A stretch of 41,904 nucleotides of DNA from DATKLL01 sp035542475 (GTDB taxonomy: Bacteria > Desulfobacterota > Syntrophia > Syntrophales > UBA2185). Both the position numbers and the translations under genes were made by a program. The DNA lies in the NCBI GenBank assembly GCA_035542475.1, contig DATKLL010000071.1, positions 1 through 41,904 on the forward strand, written 5' to 3'. Positions 8,214 through 16,579 of this stretch are shown here, in pieces (within the stretch, counting starts at the first letter, position 1; each line of letters opens with the position of its first letter). The notes beneath the pieces were generated by a model, which saw nothing but the letters and a program-made list of their open reading frames with translations, searched no databases and was not told where the DNA came from.

Positions 8214-8342
8214 CCTTAAATTCTAAATTCGAATATCGAAATTCTAAACAAATATAAAATACGTATATCAAAGTTCCAAACGTTTTGAGCATTTGGGTTT
8301 TGATATTGTTTAGTATCTAGGACTTAGTGTTTAGAGTTTTTA
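8214..8342. repeat. AT-rich palindromic element, copy B (lpxD/lpxA junction)
   Basis: About 129 bp; left arm AAATTCTAAATTCGAATATC at 8218-8237 continuing to TTCTAAACAA, right arm TTGTTTAGTATCTAGG near 8307-8322. It matches copy A at both arms and in the CATTTGG.TTTTG.. segment, and differs mainly by a longer centre. It occupies the place where fabZ normally lies in this operon. It encodes the last residues (roughly KTLNTKS) and the stop of lpxD and provides or abuts the ribosome site of lpxA, so it sits inside functional gene borders. Confidence 0.78.
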
Positions 8343-9363
8343 AATTCTTTTCCAGTTCTTCTACTCTTTTCAAAAGTGTTGCAACAGTCTTTCTCATTTC
8401 CGGGAGATGTGAAACGCAGGCCTCGACTCGCAGCCACTGCCGGTGAGGCATATGAGGCGAGCCCGATACGATCTGGTTAGAGGGAACATCCTCATGAACA
8501 CCAGACTGGGCGCCAACCATAACGTAATCCCCTATAGTAAGATGGCCGACCAGGCCTGCCTGCCCCCCCAGAATGACACTTTTACCCAGTTTTGTACTCC
8601 CCGAGATGCCGACCTGCGATACAATTACGGAGTTCTCACCGATAACCACATTGTGAGCGATTTGAACGAGATTGTCGATTTTTACATTCTTCTGAATCCA
8701 GGTCTTATCAATGGTACCCCTATCCACGGTAGTGTTGGCCCCAACTTCAACATCATCATCTATTTGAACTATACCTACCTGTGGAATTTTTATGTTCGCC
8801 TGTCCAGGTCTGGCAAAGCCAAACCCGTCACTTCCAATGACAACCCCTGCATGAAGGATGACCCTCTTTCCGATAATACATCTTCTGTATACAACAACGT
8901 TGGGATACAGGATCGAATCTTCACCAATAACGACATGACGACCGATACAGACGCCGGGGTGAAGGATAACCCCGCGTTCGATTCTCGCTCCACGACCTAT
9001 ATAAACATTTGGATGGATTGTAGCGTCCTCGGAGATAATGGCACCTTCCTCAATAAAGGTTTCCTTGCTTACCGTTGGTAAATCACGTTCTTCGGGATGA
9101 AAAAGTTCAAGGACCTTGCCGAGGGCGATATAGGGGTCTTCAACAATAATCAGATTTTTATCGGTCTTCTCCGTTTCCGGTGAGACCAGAACAGCTGAGG
9201 CATTTGTTGTCTCAAACATATTCCTGTATTTAGGGTTTGCGATAAAGGTAAGATCACCCACTCCGGCCTCATCGATTCCGCGGATATTTTCGATTACTAC
9301 CTGCGGGTCTCCGCTGACCTTACCATTTAAAAAAGATGCAATTTCAATCAATGTCTTCTTCAA
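8317..9363 (-). CDS. lpxD: UDP-3-O-(acyl)glucosamine N-acyltransferase
   Basis: Adds the N-linked hydroxyacyl chain to the lipid A monosaccharide; 348 residues. The N-terminal uridine-binding domain covers about 1-100, then hexapeptide repeats run from about 105 to 290. The GSDGFGFA motif is at 177-184 and the catalytic histidine is H237 in QIAHNVVIG. A C-terminal helix (about 310-345) carries acyl-carrier-protein contacts in the family. It follows skp with a 23-bp gap. The C-terminal codons are in palindromic repeat copy B. fabZ, the usual next gene, is not present here. Confidence 0.95.
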   Translation of the reverse strand: MKKTLIEIASFLNGKVSGDPQVVIENIRGIDEAGVGDLTFIANPKYRNMFETTNASAVLVSPETEKTDKNLIIVEDPYIALGKVLELFHPEERDLPTVSKETFIEEGAIISEDATIHPNVYIGRGARIERGVILHPGVCIGRHVVIGEDSILYPNVVVYRRCIIGKRVILHAGVVIGSDGFGFARPGQANIKIPQVGIVQIDDDVEVGANTTVDRGTIDKTWIQKNVKIDNLVQIAHNVVIGENSVIVSQVGISGSTKLGKSVILGGQAGLVGHLTIGDYVMVGAQSGVHEDVPSNQIVSGSPHMPHRQWLRVEACVSHLPEMRKTVATLLKRVEELEKNLKTLNTKS

Positions 9364-9386
9364 AACGTCATCCTGATTTTTAAGGT

Positions 9387-9917
9387 TTATGGTTTATACG
9401 TTTTATTGAGCTCTTGAATAACACGATCTGTCAGCTCGTTTTCTTTTGCATAGTAAGGCATCGGAATACTGCTCAAATCAACAATCATAGTATATTTATC
9501 TTTGTCGCCGATGGCTTTCACCACCTTAAGGATCTCAGGAATCATCTTTTTAGAAAGTTCCTGATCCCTTGCCTGCATCTCATCATTGGCATCCTTGACC
9601 TGCAACTGGTAGTCCCTGAATTTCTTCTGGTATGATGCCTCTTTTTCTTTCATGGCTGCTTCAGTAAGCACCGCTCTCTGTTTGTCGAGATCTTCTTTCA
9701 GCTTCTTCAACTCTGCTTCCTTTGCCTGTATCTGTCCTTTGTCCTTTTCATAGAGCTTGTTCAATTCTGCGGCAGCCTTTTTCCCCGCATTTGAATTGAG
9801 CATGATCCGTCTCATGTCGATGAAGCCTGTCTTTTCAGCGGCAACGGCATAAGAGCCATACAAAATAATCGCAAGAACTGTCATTATTGTAAAAAACATC
9901 AGGCCATTTTTTTTCAT
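9387..9917 (-). CDS. skp: Periplasmic chaperone Skp/OmpH
   Basis: Periplasmic holdase for unfolded outer-membrane proteins, delivering them to the BAM complex. I choose ATG at 9917 (176 aa) because a strong Shine-Dalgarno sequence, AAGGAGG, sits just upstream; the longer open frame adds 22 residues that do not look like a signal peptide. The signal peptide is about 1-27, ending at VAA before EKTG. Residues about 50-130 are a charged, Lys/Glu-rich coiled coil forming the tentacles. The C-terminus re-joins the trimerisation body. It lies 35 bp after bamA in the same operon. Confidence 0.93.
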   Translation of the reverse strand: MKKNGLMFFTIMTVLAIILYGSYAVAAEKTGFIDMRRIMLNSNAGKKAAAELNKLYEKDKGQIQAKEAELKKLKEDLDKQRAVLTEAAMKEKEASYQKKFRDYQLQVKDANDEMQARDQELSKKMIPEILKVVKAIGDKDKYTMIVDLSSIPMPYYAKENELTDRVIQELNKTYKP

Positions 9918-9952
9918 AAACTTTTCCTCCTTATTTATGTTACAAGGCATGT

Positions 9953-12610
9953 CTACATAAACATACCGATTGTAAATTCCCATCTGCTTGCAGGTTCAAA
10001 ATCCTTTCTATCCAGGACATATCCCCATTCAAGACGCAGCGGACCGATGGGTGAGTACCACCGGACGCCGAGACCCGCAGTTTGCCTCAAGTCGTCCAAA
10101 TGATAACCGCTGTCCCAAGCATTTCCTGTGTCATAAAATATTACCCCTTTTATACCGGCATTTTTAATAATAGGGAATACAAATTCAGCAGTGAAACATA
10201 ACATTGTAAAACCGCCAAGGGGGTCTCCCGTGACAGGATCCCTTGGCCCTACATCCCGTAGCCCACGCAGAGAACCTAGTCCTCCCAGATAGTAACGCTC
10301 ATAAATGGGGACCTCCTTCACATCGCTGCTTCCCTGTATGTATCCGCCTTGCCCCTGCACGGCAAATACCGTATCCAGAGGCAGGGGGAAGAACCATGTG
10401 GATTTTACCCCGTATCTGATAAATTTTTCGTCGCCTAGTAGAGGTCCTCCTACGAAATCAACACCGGCAACGTTTCTCGAGCCCTTTGTGGGAAATATAT
10501 AGTCGTCAGTCGTATCCCTCCTAATACTGGCGGATAACGTACTGCTCGTTGTTTTCCCTGCCTGATCCTTGATTAACTGCGATGCCGTATCCAGAACATC
10601 TGTGACATTGAATGAAGAAAACTTATATCCTATGTAACCCGATACTCCTTTCCCAAGGAAAGAAAGAGGATAACCAAACGTCATTCCAAAACCCGTTGTA
10701 TATAAATTATAGCTGTCGTACTGCCGATATGAATTCCAGAGGTCGAATTTACTCCATAGAGGAATATCAAACAGCCATGGCTCTATGAATGAAAGTTCAT
10801 ACAATGATGATACCCCCCCTAGACTCGCCTTGAGGCTTAAAGTCTGCCCCCTGCCAAAGAGGTTTTGCTGGGAAATCTGGGCAGTACCAATGGCATGATC
10901 TGTGGCACTATACCCGCCACCGATACTGAACATACCGGTAGGCTTTTCTTTGACACCGATATTGACATCGGTGAGGGTTTCATCCGGCCCTTTTTCCGTC
11001 TGAAAATTGACTTCTTCAAAGTATCTCAGCTGGTTAAGATTGTTGTAACTTTGCTTAAGCTTGCTGCTGTTGTAAAGATCTCCTTCGTTAATGGATAACT
11101 GCCTTCTTAATACTTTATCCCGTGTTTTTGTATTACCCGTGAAGGTTATCCTGTTGATGTAGACCTGATTACCTTTTTTAATATTGTAAGTAACGTCGAC
11201 AGCTTGCTCTTTTTCCTGAGGAACAGTGCGGGGTGCGACATCGGCATTGGCATAACCGTCGTCATTGCAGACCTGGCTGAGATATTCCATATCCTTGATG
11301 ATTGATTCCCTGTTATAAAATTCTGCCTTGTTTATCTTTAATTTATCCAGGAGTTCAGCCCGGGGCACTGATAACGTGTCACCAGTAATATCAACCTTGC
11401 CGACTTTGAATTGTTTACCTTCCACAACCGGTATTTTTATATAGATGCCCTTTCTGTCATGGGTAATTACAGGTTCACCGACCTGGACATTTATATAGCC
11501 GTGATTGAGGTAAAATTGCGCAATCTTATTGGTATCCTGCTTTAATTGATCTCTTTTCAATATACCTGAGTCGGTAAAAAGATAGAAAAATCCTTTTTCC
11601 GTAGTTGTCATCAAGTTTTTCAATTCTTTATCGGTAAATACCCGGGTTCCATCAAAAGAGATTGTTTTAATATAAAGTCTTTCATTCTCCATGATGTTGA
11701 AGGTAACGATAACATCTTTTTCACCTTCTTTGCTGACTTCATATTTAATCTCCGCGTTGTAGTATCCCTTGCTGTCATAAAGGGCCTTAATCTTTTCTAT
11801 ACTTGTGGCAATTTTCTCCGGGTTAAGAATCTGCTTAACTTTAAATGTAAGTGCATTTTCAATATCCCCTTTATCAACGCCTTTGTACCCCTTAATTCTT
11901 ATCTCTGAGATAAGGGCTTTTTCCTTCACAATAAAAGTGATGATTTTCCCATCTGGAGTGTTTATAATATCAGCAGCTACGTCATCGAAATATCCCATCT
12001 TATAAATAGCTTTGATATCAGTGGAAAGGTCTGCTTCTGAAAACAGGTTACCTTTGGCGGTTTTCAAAACTTGATTGATAGCACTGCTCTCGATTTTTCG
12101 GTTACCTTTAAATTCGATTTTTGCTATCCTCATACCCGACGCTATCTTAATGATGATGTTTGTCCTTATCTGTGCGGATATGGAGCCAATGCTTTTTATG
12201 CCTTTGCCCTGGGCAAATATGGCCGGCAGGGCTCTCCCTTCCTTTACATCAATCACTCTCGCATCGATACTGATTTGCTCTCCAAATGCAGAGAGGCTTC
12301 CCATGATTACATAATCCGCCCCAAGTTCTTTACCTACACTAAGGGCGAGTTTTTCATCGATCTTTTTACCCTCGATGGCCTTGGCAAATGTACCTCTTTC
12401 AATAAGCTGAATGTTTTTTGATTTGACCAGTTCCGTGGAAAGTCCTTTATAAACGTCTTCACGCAGTTCGGAAACAGTGGCCTTACTGTATATTTCAAAG
12501 GGAAGAAGGACGATTTTTTTCACATCTTCCGCAAGGACGTTCTGATGATATATTAAAATGAATAAAGTCAGCAGTACGGCGGCTTTTATGAGAATATATT
12601 TTTTATTCAT
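9953..12610 (-). CDS. bamA: Outer membrane assembly factor BamA with N-terminal CsgG/FlgO-like domain
   Basis: Core of the BAM machine that inserts beta-barrel proteins in the outer membrane. From ATG 12610 it is 885 residues, about 75 longer than E. coli BamA. Signal peptide 1-27 (NVLA before EDV). Residues about 30-155 form an extra alpha/beta domain with the pattern IVLLPFE...LSTELVKS...LIERGTF...GKELGADYVIMGSL...DARVIDVKEG, typical of FlgO/CsgG/TolB-N-like domains. POTRA repeats start near residue 160 (IAKIEFKGNRKIE) and number about five. The 16-strand barrel follows, with the lid-lock GLGSLRGLRDVGP and a terminal ...FTIGMFM. The extra domain is the unusual part; its role is unknown. Confidence 0.94.
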   Translation of the reverse strand: MNKKYILIKAAVLLTLFILIYHQNVLAEDVKKIVLLPFEIYSKATVSELREDVYKGLSTELVKSKNIQLIERGTFAKAIEGKKIDEKLALSVGKELGADYVIMGSLSAFGEQISIDARVIDVKEGRALPAIFAQGKGIKSIGSISAQIRTNIIIKIASGMRIAKIEFKGNRKIESSAINQVLKTAKGNLFSEADLSTDIKAIYKMGYFDDVAADIINTPDGKIITFIVKEKALISEIRIKGYKGVDKGDIENALTFKVKQILNPEKIATSIEKIKALYDSKGYYNAEIKYEVSKEGEKDVIVTFNIMENERLYIKTISFDGTRVFTDKELKNLMTTTEKGFFYLFTDSGILKRDQLKQDTNKIAQFYLNHGYINVQVGEPVITHDRKGIYIKIPVVEGKQFKVGKVDITGDTLSVPRAELLDKLKINKAEFYNRESIIKDMEYLSQVCNDDGYANADVAPRTVPQEKEQAVDVTYNIKKGNQVYINRITFTGNTKTRDKVLRRQLSINEGDLYNSSKLKQSYNNLNQLRYFEEVNFQTEKGPDETLTDVNIGVKEKPTGMFSIGGGYSATDHAIGTAQISQQNLFGRGQTLSLKASLGGVSSLYELSFIEPWLFDIPLWSKFDLWNSYRQYDSYNLYTTGFGMTFGYPLSFLGKGVSGYIGYKFSSFNVTDVLDTASQLIKDQAGKTTSSTLSASIRRDTTDDYIFPTKGSRNVAGVDFVGGPLLGDEKFIRYGVKSTWFFPLPLDTVFAVQGQGGYIQGSSDVKEVPIYERYYLGGLGSLRGLRDVGPRDPVTGDPLGGFTMLCFTAEFVFPIIKNAGIKGVIFYDTGNAWDSGYHLDDLRQTAGLGVRWYSPIGPLRLEWGYVLDRKDFEPASRWEFTIGMFM

Positions 12611-12649
12611 GGTAATCTCATAAGAAGTTGCAAACTTAGTTGAAAATGG

Positions 12650-12773
12650 ATGACTTTGTAAAAAGCTCCAGAGGCAAGGCGCGCAAATCCCGAGGAATGA
12701 GGCGTACACAGGCGTACGCTGCAATGACGAGGGATGTAGCGCAACGCAGCATATGGATTTTTTACGAAGTCAT
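12650..12773. mobile_element. 124-bp MITE-like hairpin element between lolD and bamA
   Basis: The ends are imperfect inverted repeats: ATGACTTTGTAAAAAG at 12650-12665 versus ATGACTTCGTAAAAAA read on the minus strand from 12773. The inner halves (around 12671-12691 and 12731-12750) also pair loosely, and the centre has GCGTAC (12702-12707) facing GTACGC (12714-12719) across a six-base loop. The whole element is thus one long imperfect hairpin, GC-richer than its surroundings and without an open frame. The lolD stop codon TGA lies within its terminal repeat. It looks like a non-autonomous element I associate with deltaproteobacterial genomes; that association is from memory and unverified. Confidence 0.75.
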
Positions 12774-13447
12774 AATTCATAGTTATGAATCTTCCCATCC
12801 CGCAGGCCTATCTTCTGCGACATCCTGTCGGCAAGTGATTTATTATGGGTCACGACGACAAGAGTAATTTGTTTTATTCTGTTAAGCTCTACCAGGATGT
12901 CTTCTATCTTCTGCCCTGTTTCACTATCGAGGTTCCCGGTAGGTTCATCCGCCAGGATAATTTCAGGCTCCATCATAAGAGCCCGTGCCACGGCAACTCG
13001 TTGCTGCTCTCCCCCGGAAAGCTCTCCTGGTTTGTGGGTCAGCCTGTCGCCGAGTCCTACTTCGTGCAATATGGCTTCCGCCCGATCCTTTGCTTTGCGG
13101 TGAGACAATCCATGAATCAGTCCCGGCATCATTGTGTTTTCCAGACTGTTAAACTCCGGCAGCAGGTTGTGGAACTGGAAAACAAAACCGATTGTTTTGT
13201 TTCTGAACTCTGACAGTTTATTCTTATCCCACTCAAAGACATTAACGTCATCAAACAGTACGACGCCGGATGTGGGGTGATCCAGTGTTCCTAAAATATG
13301 GATCAAGGTGCTTTTCCCTGCACCGGAAACACCGAGAATGGCCAATGATTGTCCCCGGCCGATAGTGAGGTTCAAGTCCTTTAAAACTTCGATCCTGTTT
13401 CCATCCTTTACGAAAGTTTTGTTTAAGTTATTTACCTGTATCATCAC
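12770..13447 (-). CDS. lolD: Lipoprotein-releasing system ATP-binding protein LolD
   Basis: ATPase of the LolCDE system that extracts outer-membrane lipoproteins from the inner membrane. 225 residues from GTG 13447, or 224 from the adjacent ATG 13444; both overlap the lolC stop, so it is translationally coupled. Walker A GVSGAGKS (39-46), signature LSGGEQQ (143-149), Walker B ILADEP (164-169) and the H-loop in VVVTHN are present. The FEWDKNKLSEFRNKTIGFVFQFHNLLPEF region is characteristic of LolD/MacB-type ATPases. Its stop codon is supplied by the terminal repeat of the adjacent hairpin element. Confidence 0.95.
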   Translation of the reverse strand: MMIQVNNLNKTFVKDGNRIEVLKDLNLTIGRGQSLAILGVSGAGKSTLIHILGTLDHPTSGVVLFDDVNVFEWDKNKLSEFRNKTIGFVFQFHNLLPEFNSLENTMMPGLIHGLSHRKAKDRAEAILHEVGLGDRLTHKPGELSGGEQQRVAVARALMMEPEIILADEPTGNLDSETGQKIEDILVELNRIKQITLVVVTHNKSLADRMSQKIGLRDGKIHNYEL

Positions 13448-14721
13448 TCGTATCTCAGGGCCTCCGCCGGGTCAAGTTTGGAAGCCCTCAAGGATGGATA
13501 AATAGTAGAAAGGAAGCATATCAGCATAGTTCCTACAATAATTATTAAAACGTCGCTATAATTAACTTGCGAAGGCAGCTGACTCAGGTAATACACGTCT
13601 CCTGGCAGTATCTTAAAGCCGAAAAGATTTTCAACGAACACGGAAACCTTCTCAAGATTTAATGCAACAGCAAGTCCACCGATGCACCCCAGGATTGTGC
13701 CGACGGCGCCGATTGTCAATCCCTGATATATGAAAATCTTCATGATGCTTTTTGAAGTTGCCCCCATGGATTTTAAGATGGCGATGTCCTTGTTTTTTTC
13801 CATGACTATCATGATCAGGGTACATATTATGTTGAAGGCCGCAACCAAGACAATGAGACTGAGGATGATAAACATCACCCTCTTCTCGAGTTTTAGGGCG
13901 GCGAAGAGGTTCTTATTCATTTCCATCCAGTGCCTGGCCCAGAAAGGGAATCCAAGTTTCCTCTCTATGGATTTGGCAATGGCATTTGCCTTGTAGATGT
14001 CATCCACTTTTATTTCCAGGCCGGTCACCTGTTCTCCCAGACCGAGGAATTCCTGACAATCTTTCAGCGATATATACGCTAAAGTAGAATCGTACTCGTA
14101 GAAACCTGAATCAAAAATGCCCACGACAATAAACTTTTTCATTTTTGGGACCATCCCCATCGGCGTTGCGACCCCCATGGGAGATATTATGCTGACAGGC
14201 TCGAAAAGAAAGACCCCCATATTTTTTGCCAGTTCCTTACCCAGGACAATTCCGGGGAGCGTTGAAGCATCTTTGCTGAGCGGGAGGTCGAACCGATATT
14301 TCCCGGAAAGGTAGTTAATGTCTCCTTCCTGCATCTTTCCTAGGTTGATGACTTTGAATGCGCTGTCGGTCAACATTCCCCGCAAGATTACACCACTGGT
14401 ATGCCCTTCATTTTTGATCATGGCCTGACTGTAAATGAATGGTGTGGAAGCAACAACACCCTTGACATCGGATATCTCATTCATAACTTTTTGGTAATCT
14501 CTCATTGCCCCGGTATGTTTCATCAAAACAATATGAGAATTTATCCCAAGTATCTTATTACGGAGGTCAGTTTCAAAGCCGTTCATTACTGCAAGGACAA
14601 TAATCAGCGCGGCAACACCAAGGAAAATCCCGGCAACAGATATAAATGTGATGATGGAGACAAAGATCTGTTTTCTCTTGGCCCGGAGGTATCGGAGGCT
14701 GATAAAAAGTTCAAAGGACAT
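13444..14721 (-). CDS. lolC: Lipoprotein-releasing system permease LolC/LolE
   Basis: Inner-membrane subunit of LolCDE; 425 residues with the N-terminal RYLRAKRK and the family segment ISVAGIFLGVAALIIVLAVMNGFE (TM1, about 21-47). A periplasmic MacB-like domain (about 50-270) and three C-terminal helices (about 280-300, 325-350, 385-405) follow. It ends ...LDPAEALRYE, as in the family. Only one permease gene is present, so the complex is likely LolD2 with a LolC/E homodimer-like permease (LolF-type), as in many deltaproteobacteria; this is inference. Start ATG 14721 lies 9 bp after lysS. Confidence 0.94.
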   Translation of the reverse strand: MSFELFISLRYLRAKRKQIFVSIITFISVAGIFLGVAALIIVLAVMNGFETDLRNKILGINSHIVLMKHTGAMRDYQKVMNEISDVKGVVASTPFIYSQAMIKNEGHTSGVILRGMLTDSAFKVINLGKMQEGDINYLSGKYRFDLPLSKDASTLPGIVLGKELAKNMGVFLFEPVSIISPMGVATPMGMVPKMKKFIVVGIFDSGFYEYDSTLAYISLKDCQEFLGLGEQVTGLEIKVDDIYKANAIAKSIERKLGFPFWARHWMEMNKNLFAALKLEKRVMFIILSLIVLVAAFNIICTLIMIVMEKNKDIAILKSMGATSKSIMKIFIYQGLTIGAVGTILGCIGGLAVALNLEKVSVFVENLFGFKILPGDVYYLSQLPSQVNYSDVLIIIVGTMLICFLSTIYPSLRASKLDPAEALRYE

Positions 14722-14730
14722 CGGTTTTTT

Positions 14731-16212
14731 TTATTCTTCCTTGGTTCTCAAAAGGGGAAAAAGGATAACATCCCGTATGGAGGCGGAGTCCGTGAAAAGC
14801 ATGACAAGCCTGTCGATACCGATTCCTTCTCCTGCGGTAGGCGGCATACCATATTCGAGTGCGCGGATGTAATCCTCATCCATTTCATGTGCCTCGTCAT
14901 GCCCGGCTTCTCTTTCTTTAAGTTGCATGACAAACCGTTCCTGCTGGTCAACAGGGTCATTAAGCTCTGAAAATGCGTTAGCAATTTCCTTTCCATAAAT
15001 ATATAGTTCGAATCTGTCAGTCAGCTCAGGGTGGGCAGGATTTTTCCTTGAAAGGGGAGAAACCTCGACAGGATATTGAGTTATAAACGTGGGTTGTATG
15101 AGCTTGTCTTCTACCTCTTCTTCAAATATGGCCATCATAACTTTTCCAGGAGGTTCATCATTTTTGATGTTCAGTCCCAGATCTCTGGCGTAAGCAACAA
15201 TCCTGGCAGCATCCTCCAGTATATCAGCGGTTACCTTACTATATCGGATAAGTGCGTCTTTGACAGAAATACGTGGCCAGGGGGGTGTCAAGTTGATTTC
15301 AGTACCCTGGTACTGAAGCTTGAGGGAACCGAGAAGTTCTCTCGCAATGAGCGAAATCATCTCTTCTGTCAGCACCATCAGATCCTCATAGGTAGCGTAG
15401 GCTTGATAGAATTCCAGCATTGTAAATTCGGGGTTATGAATGGTGGAGATGCCTTCATTCCTGAAGTTTCTGTTTATTTCGTATACCCTTTCGAGTCCGC
15501 CGGTAATCAGCCTTTTTAGATAGAGTTCAGGGGCTATCCTCAGGTAAAAATCCATACCGAGGGCATTATGATAGGTCTTGAAAGGGCGTGCCATCGCACC
15601 ACCCGCCTTCGGTTGCATCATGGGAGTTTCTACTTCCAGAAAATCGCGTTCCTCCATAAAGCGACGTATAAGTTGAATGATACGACTCCGCTTGTAGAAG
15701 ACTTCTTTAACATGCGGGTTGACAATAAGATCGAGATGTCGCTGGCGATACCTTGTTTCGATATCCGTGAGGCCGTGCCATTTCTCTGGTAGAGGTCTTA
15801 TAGCCTTGGACAAAAGCCTCAGTTCTTCGGCGTCAATAGTCAGTTCATTTGTCCTGGTTCTGAATATCTTCCCTGCAACAAATATAATATCTCCTACATC
15901 GAGTCTTTTAAATAACGAATAGGTATCTTCCCCTACCTGATTCTTTCTGATATAGGCTTGAAGTCTTCCTGTCCTGTCCTGGATCATCACAAAAGACCCT
16001 TTGCCGAAGTCGCGAATGGCCATCAACCTGCCAGCTATGGAAAATCTCTCCTTGACGGCCGCAACGGCGTTGCTATCCATCTGGGAAAATCTATCAACAA
16101 TACAGGCAGTTGTATCCTTAACGCGGACGTCATTAGGATAGAGTTCAATACCGTCAGCCTTTAGTGATTCTATTTTTTCTTTTCTTTTCCTTAAAAGTTC
16201 GCTGTCTTCCAT
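14731..16212 (-). CDS. lysS: Lysyl-tRNA synthetase, class II
   Basis: Charges tRNA-Lys in the cytoplasm. I take ATG 16212 (493 aa); TTG 16227 would add five residues. The N-terminal OB-fold anticodon-binding domain covers about 50-150, class II motif 2 is FRNEGISTIHNPEFTMLEF, and motif 3 GEGIGIDRL is at about 461-469. A promoter-like TTGACT/TATAAT pair lies 38-64 bp upstream, and nothing co-directional is close upstream, so lysS is the likely first gene of the long envelope operon. lolC follows within 9 bp, a pairing common in deltaproteobacteria. Confidence 0.96.
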   Translation of the reverse strand: MEDSELLRKRKEKIESLKADGIELYPNDVRVKDTTACIVDRFSQMDSNAVAAVKERFSIAGRLMAIRDFGKGSFVMIQDRTGRLQAYIRKNQVGEDTYSLFKRLDVGDIIFVAGKIFRTRTNELTIDAEELRLLSKAIRPLPEKWHGLTDIETRYRQRHLDLIVNPHVKEVFYKRSRIIQLIRRFMEERDFLEVETPMMQPKAGGAMARPFKTYHNALGMDFYLRIAPELYLKRLITGGLERVYEINRNFRNEGISTIHNPEFTMLEFYQAYATYEDLMVLTEEMISLIARELLGSLKLQYQGTEINLTPPWPRISVKDALIRYSKVTADILEDAARIVAYARDLGLNIKNDEPPGKVMMAIFEEEVEDKLIQPTFITQYPVEVSPLSRKNPAHPELTDRFELYIYGKEIANAFSELNDPVDQQERFVMQLKEREAGHDEAHEMDEDYIRALEYGMPPTAGEGIGIDRLVMLFTDSASIRDVILFPLLRTKEE

Positions 16213-16538
16213 AAATAACTTGTCCAATTTAAAAAAGAAATCGGATTTGATTATATTTTTTTCAGAATTTAGTCAAGCATGATTTAAGAGATGGATTATT
16301 TCCTCGTTCAATTGAGAAAAGTTAATGAGGATTCAAGGGACCAAGGATTCAAATGGGCAGATCAAACTGTTGAAGAGAAGAACAAATGTCCATTAAAAAG
16401 AGGTATATATGCCGCATCAAATCTTGGCGATTGAAGAAAGAAGGAGGAATATAAAAGTGAAGAGAATTCTTCAAACACTTATAAGATCATCGAGCAGCAA
16501 ACAATTTAAATGTCAAATCATTGAATGCTGGAATTCTT
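16213..16538. other. 326-bp intergenic region between lysS and thiC
   Basis: Both neighbours are on the minus strand. The lysS-proximal 60 bp contains the promoter-like sequence listed separately. The rest has no long open frame. On the plus strand a strong Shine-Dalgarno AAGGAGGA (16441-16448) stands 8 bases before GTG 16457, opening a 40-codon frame described separately. TGAAGAGAATTCTTCA at 16458-16473 is a small hairpin with a four-base loop. I see no convincing thiC terminator. Confidence 0.6.
16250..16276 (-). promoter_or_regulatory. Sigma-70-like promoter upstream of lysS
   Basis: On the minus strand TTGACT (16276-16271) and TATAAT (16255-16250) are separated by 15 bases. The hexamers match consensus at 5/6 and 6/6 positions; the spacer is two bases short. 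Predicted transcription would begin near 16243, about 30 bases before the lysS ATG 16212, which also argues against the TTG start at 16227. It is the best visible candidate for the head promoter of the envelope operon. Confidence 0.5.
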
Positions 16539-16579
16539 TCAAGATTTTTTTTTATGAGAGACTGCCTTCCCCAGTTTGA
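16457..16579 (+). CDS. Possible 40-residue small protein, overlapping the thiC 3' end
   Basis: GTG at 16457 is preceded by AAGGAGGA with an 8-base spacer, one of the strongest ribosome sites in the window. The 40-codon frame begins VKRILQTLIRSSSSKQFKCQ, is basic, has two cysteines, and ends in TGA at 16577-16579, overlapping the end of thiC on the opposite strand by 41 bp. Nothing about its function can be recognised. It could equally be a chance purine-rich stretch: the codons overlapping thiC are constrained by that gene. Confidence 0.25.
   Translation: MKRILQTLIRSSSSKQFKCQIIECWNSFKIFFYERLPSPV

Noticed and set aside
8206..8292. N-terminal extension of LpxA by 29 residues
   Set aside because: The extension is only the translation of palindromic repeat copy B; the ATG at 8205 has a ribosome site and gives the standard LpxA N-terminus.
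8443..9081. Long open frame on the plus strand opposite lpxD (212 codons)
   Set aside because: It is entirely antisense to a certain lpxD; hexapeptide-repeat codons often leave the opposite strand open. No ribosome site or recognisable motif.
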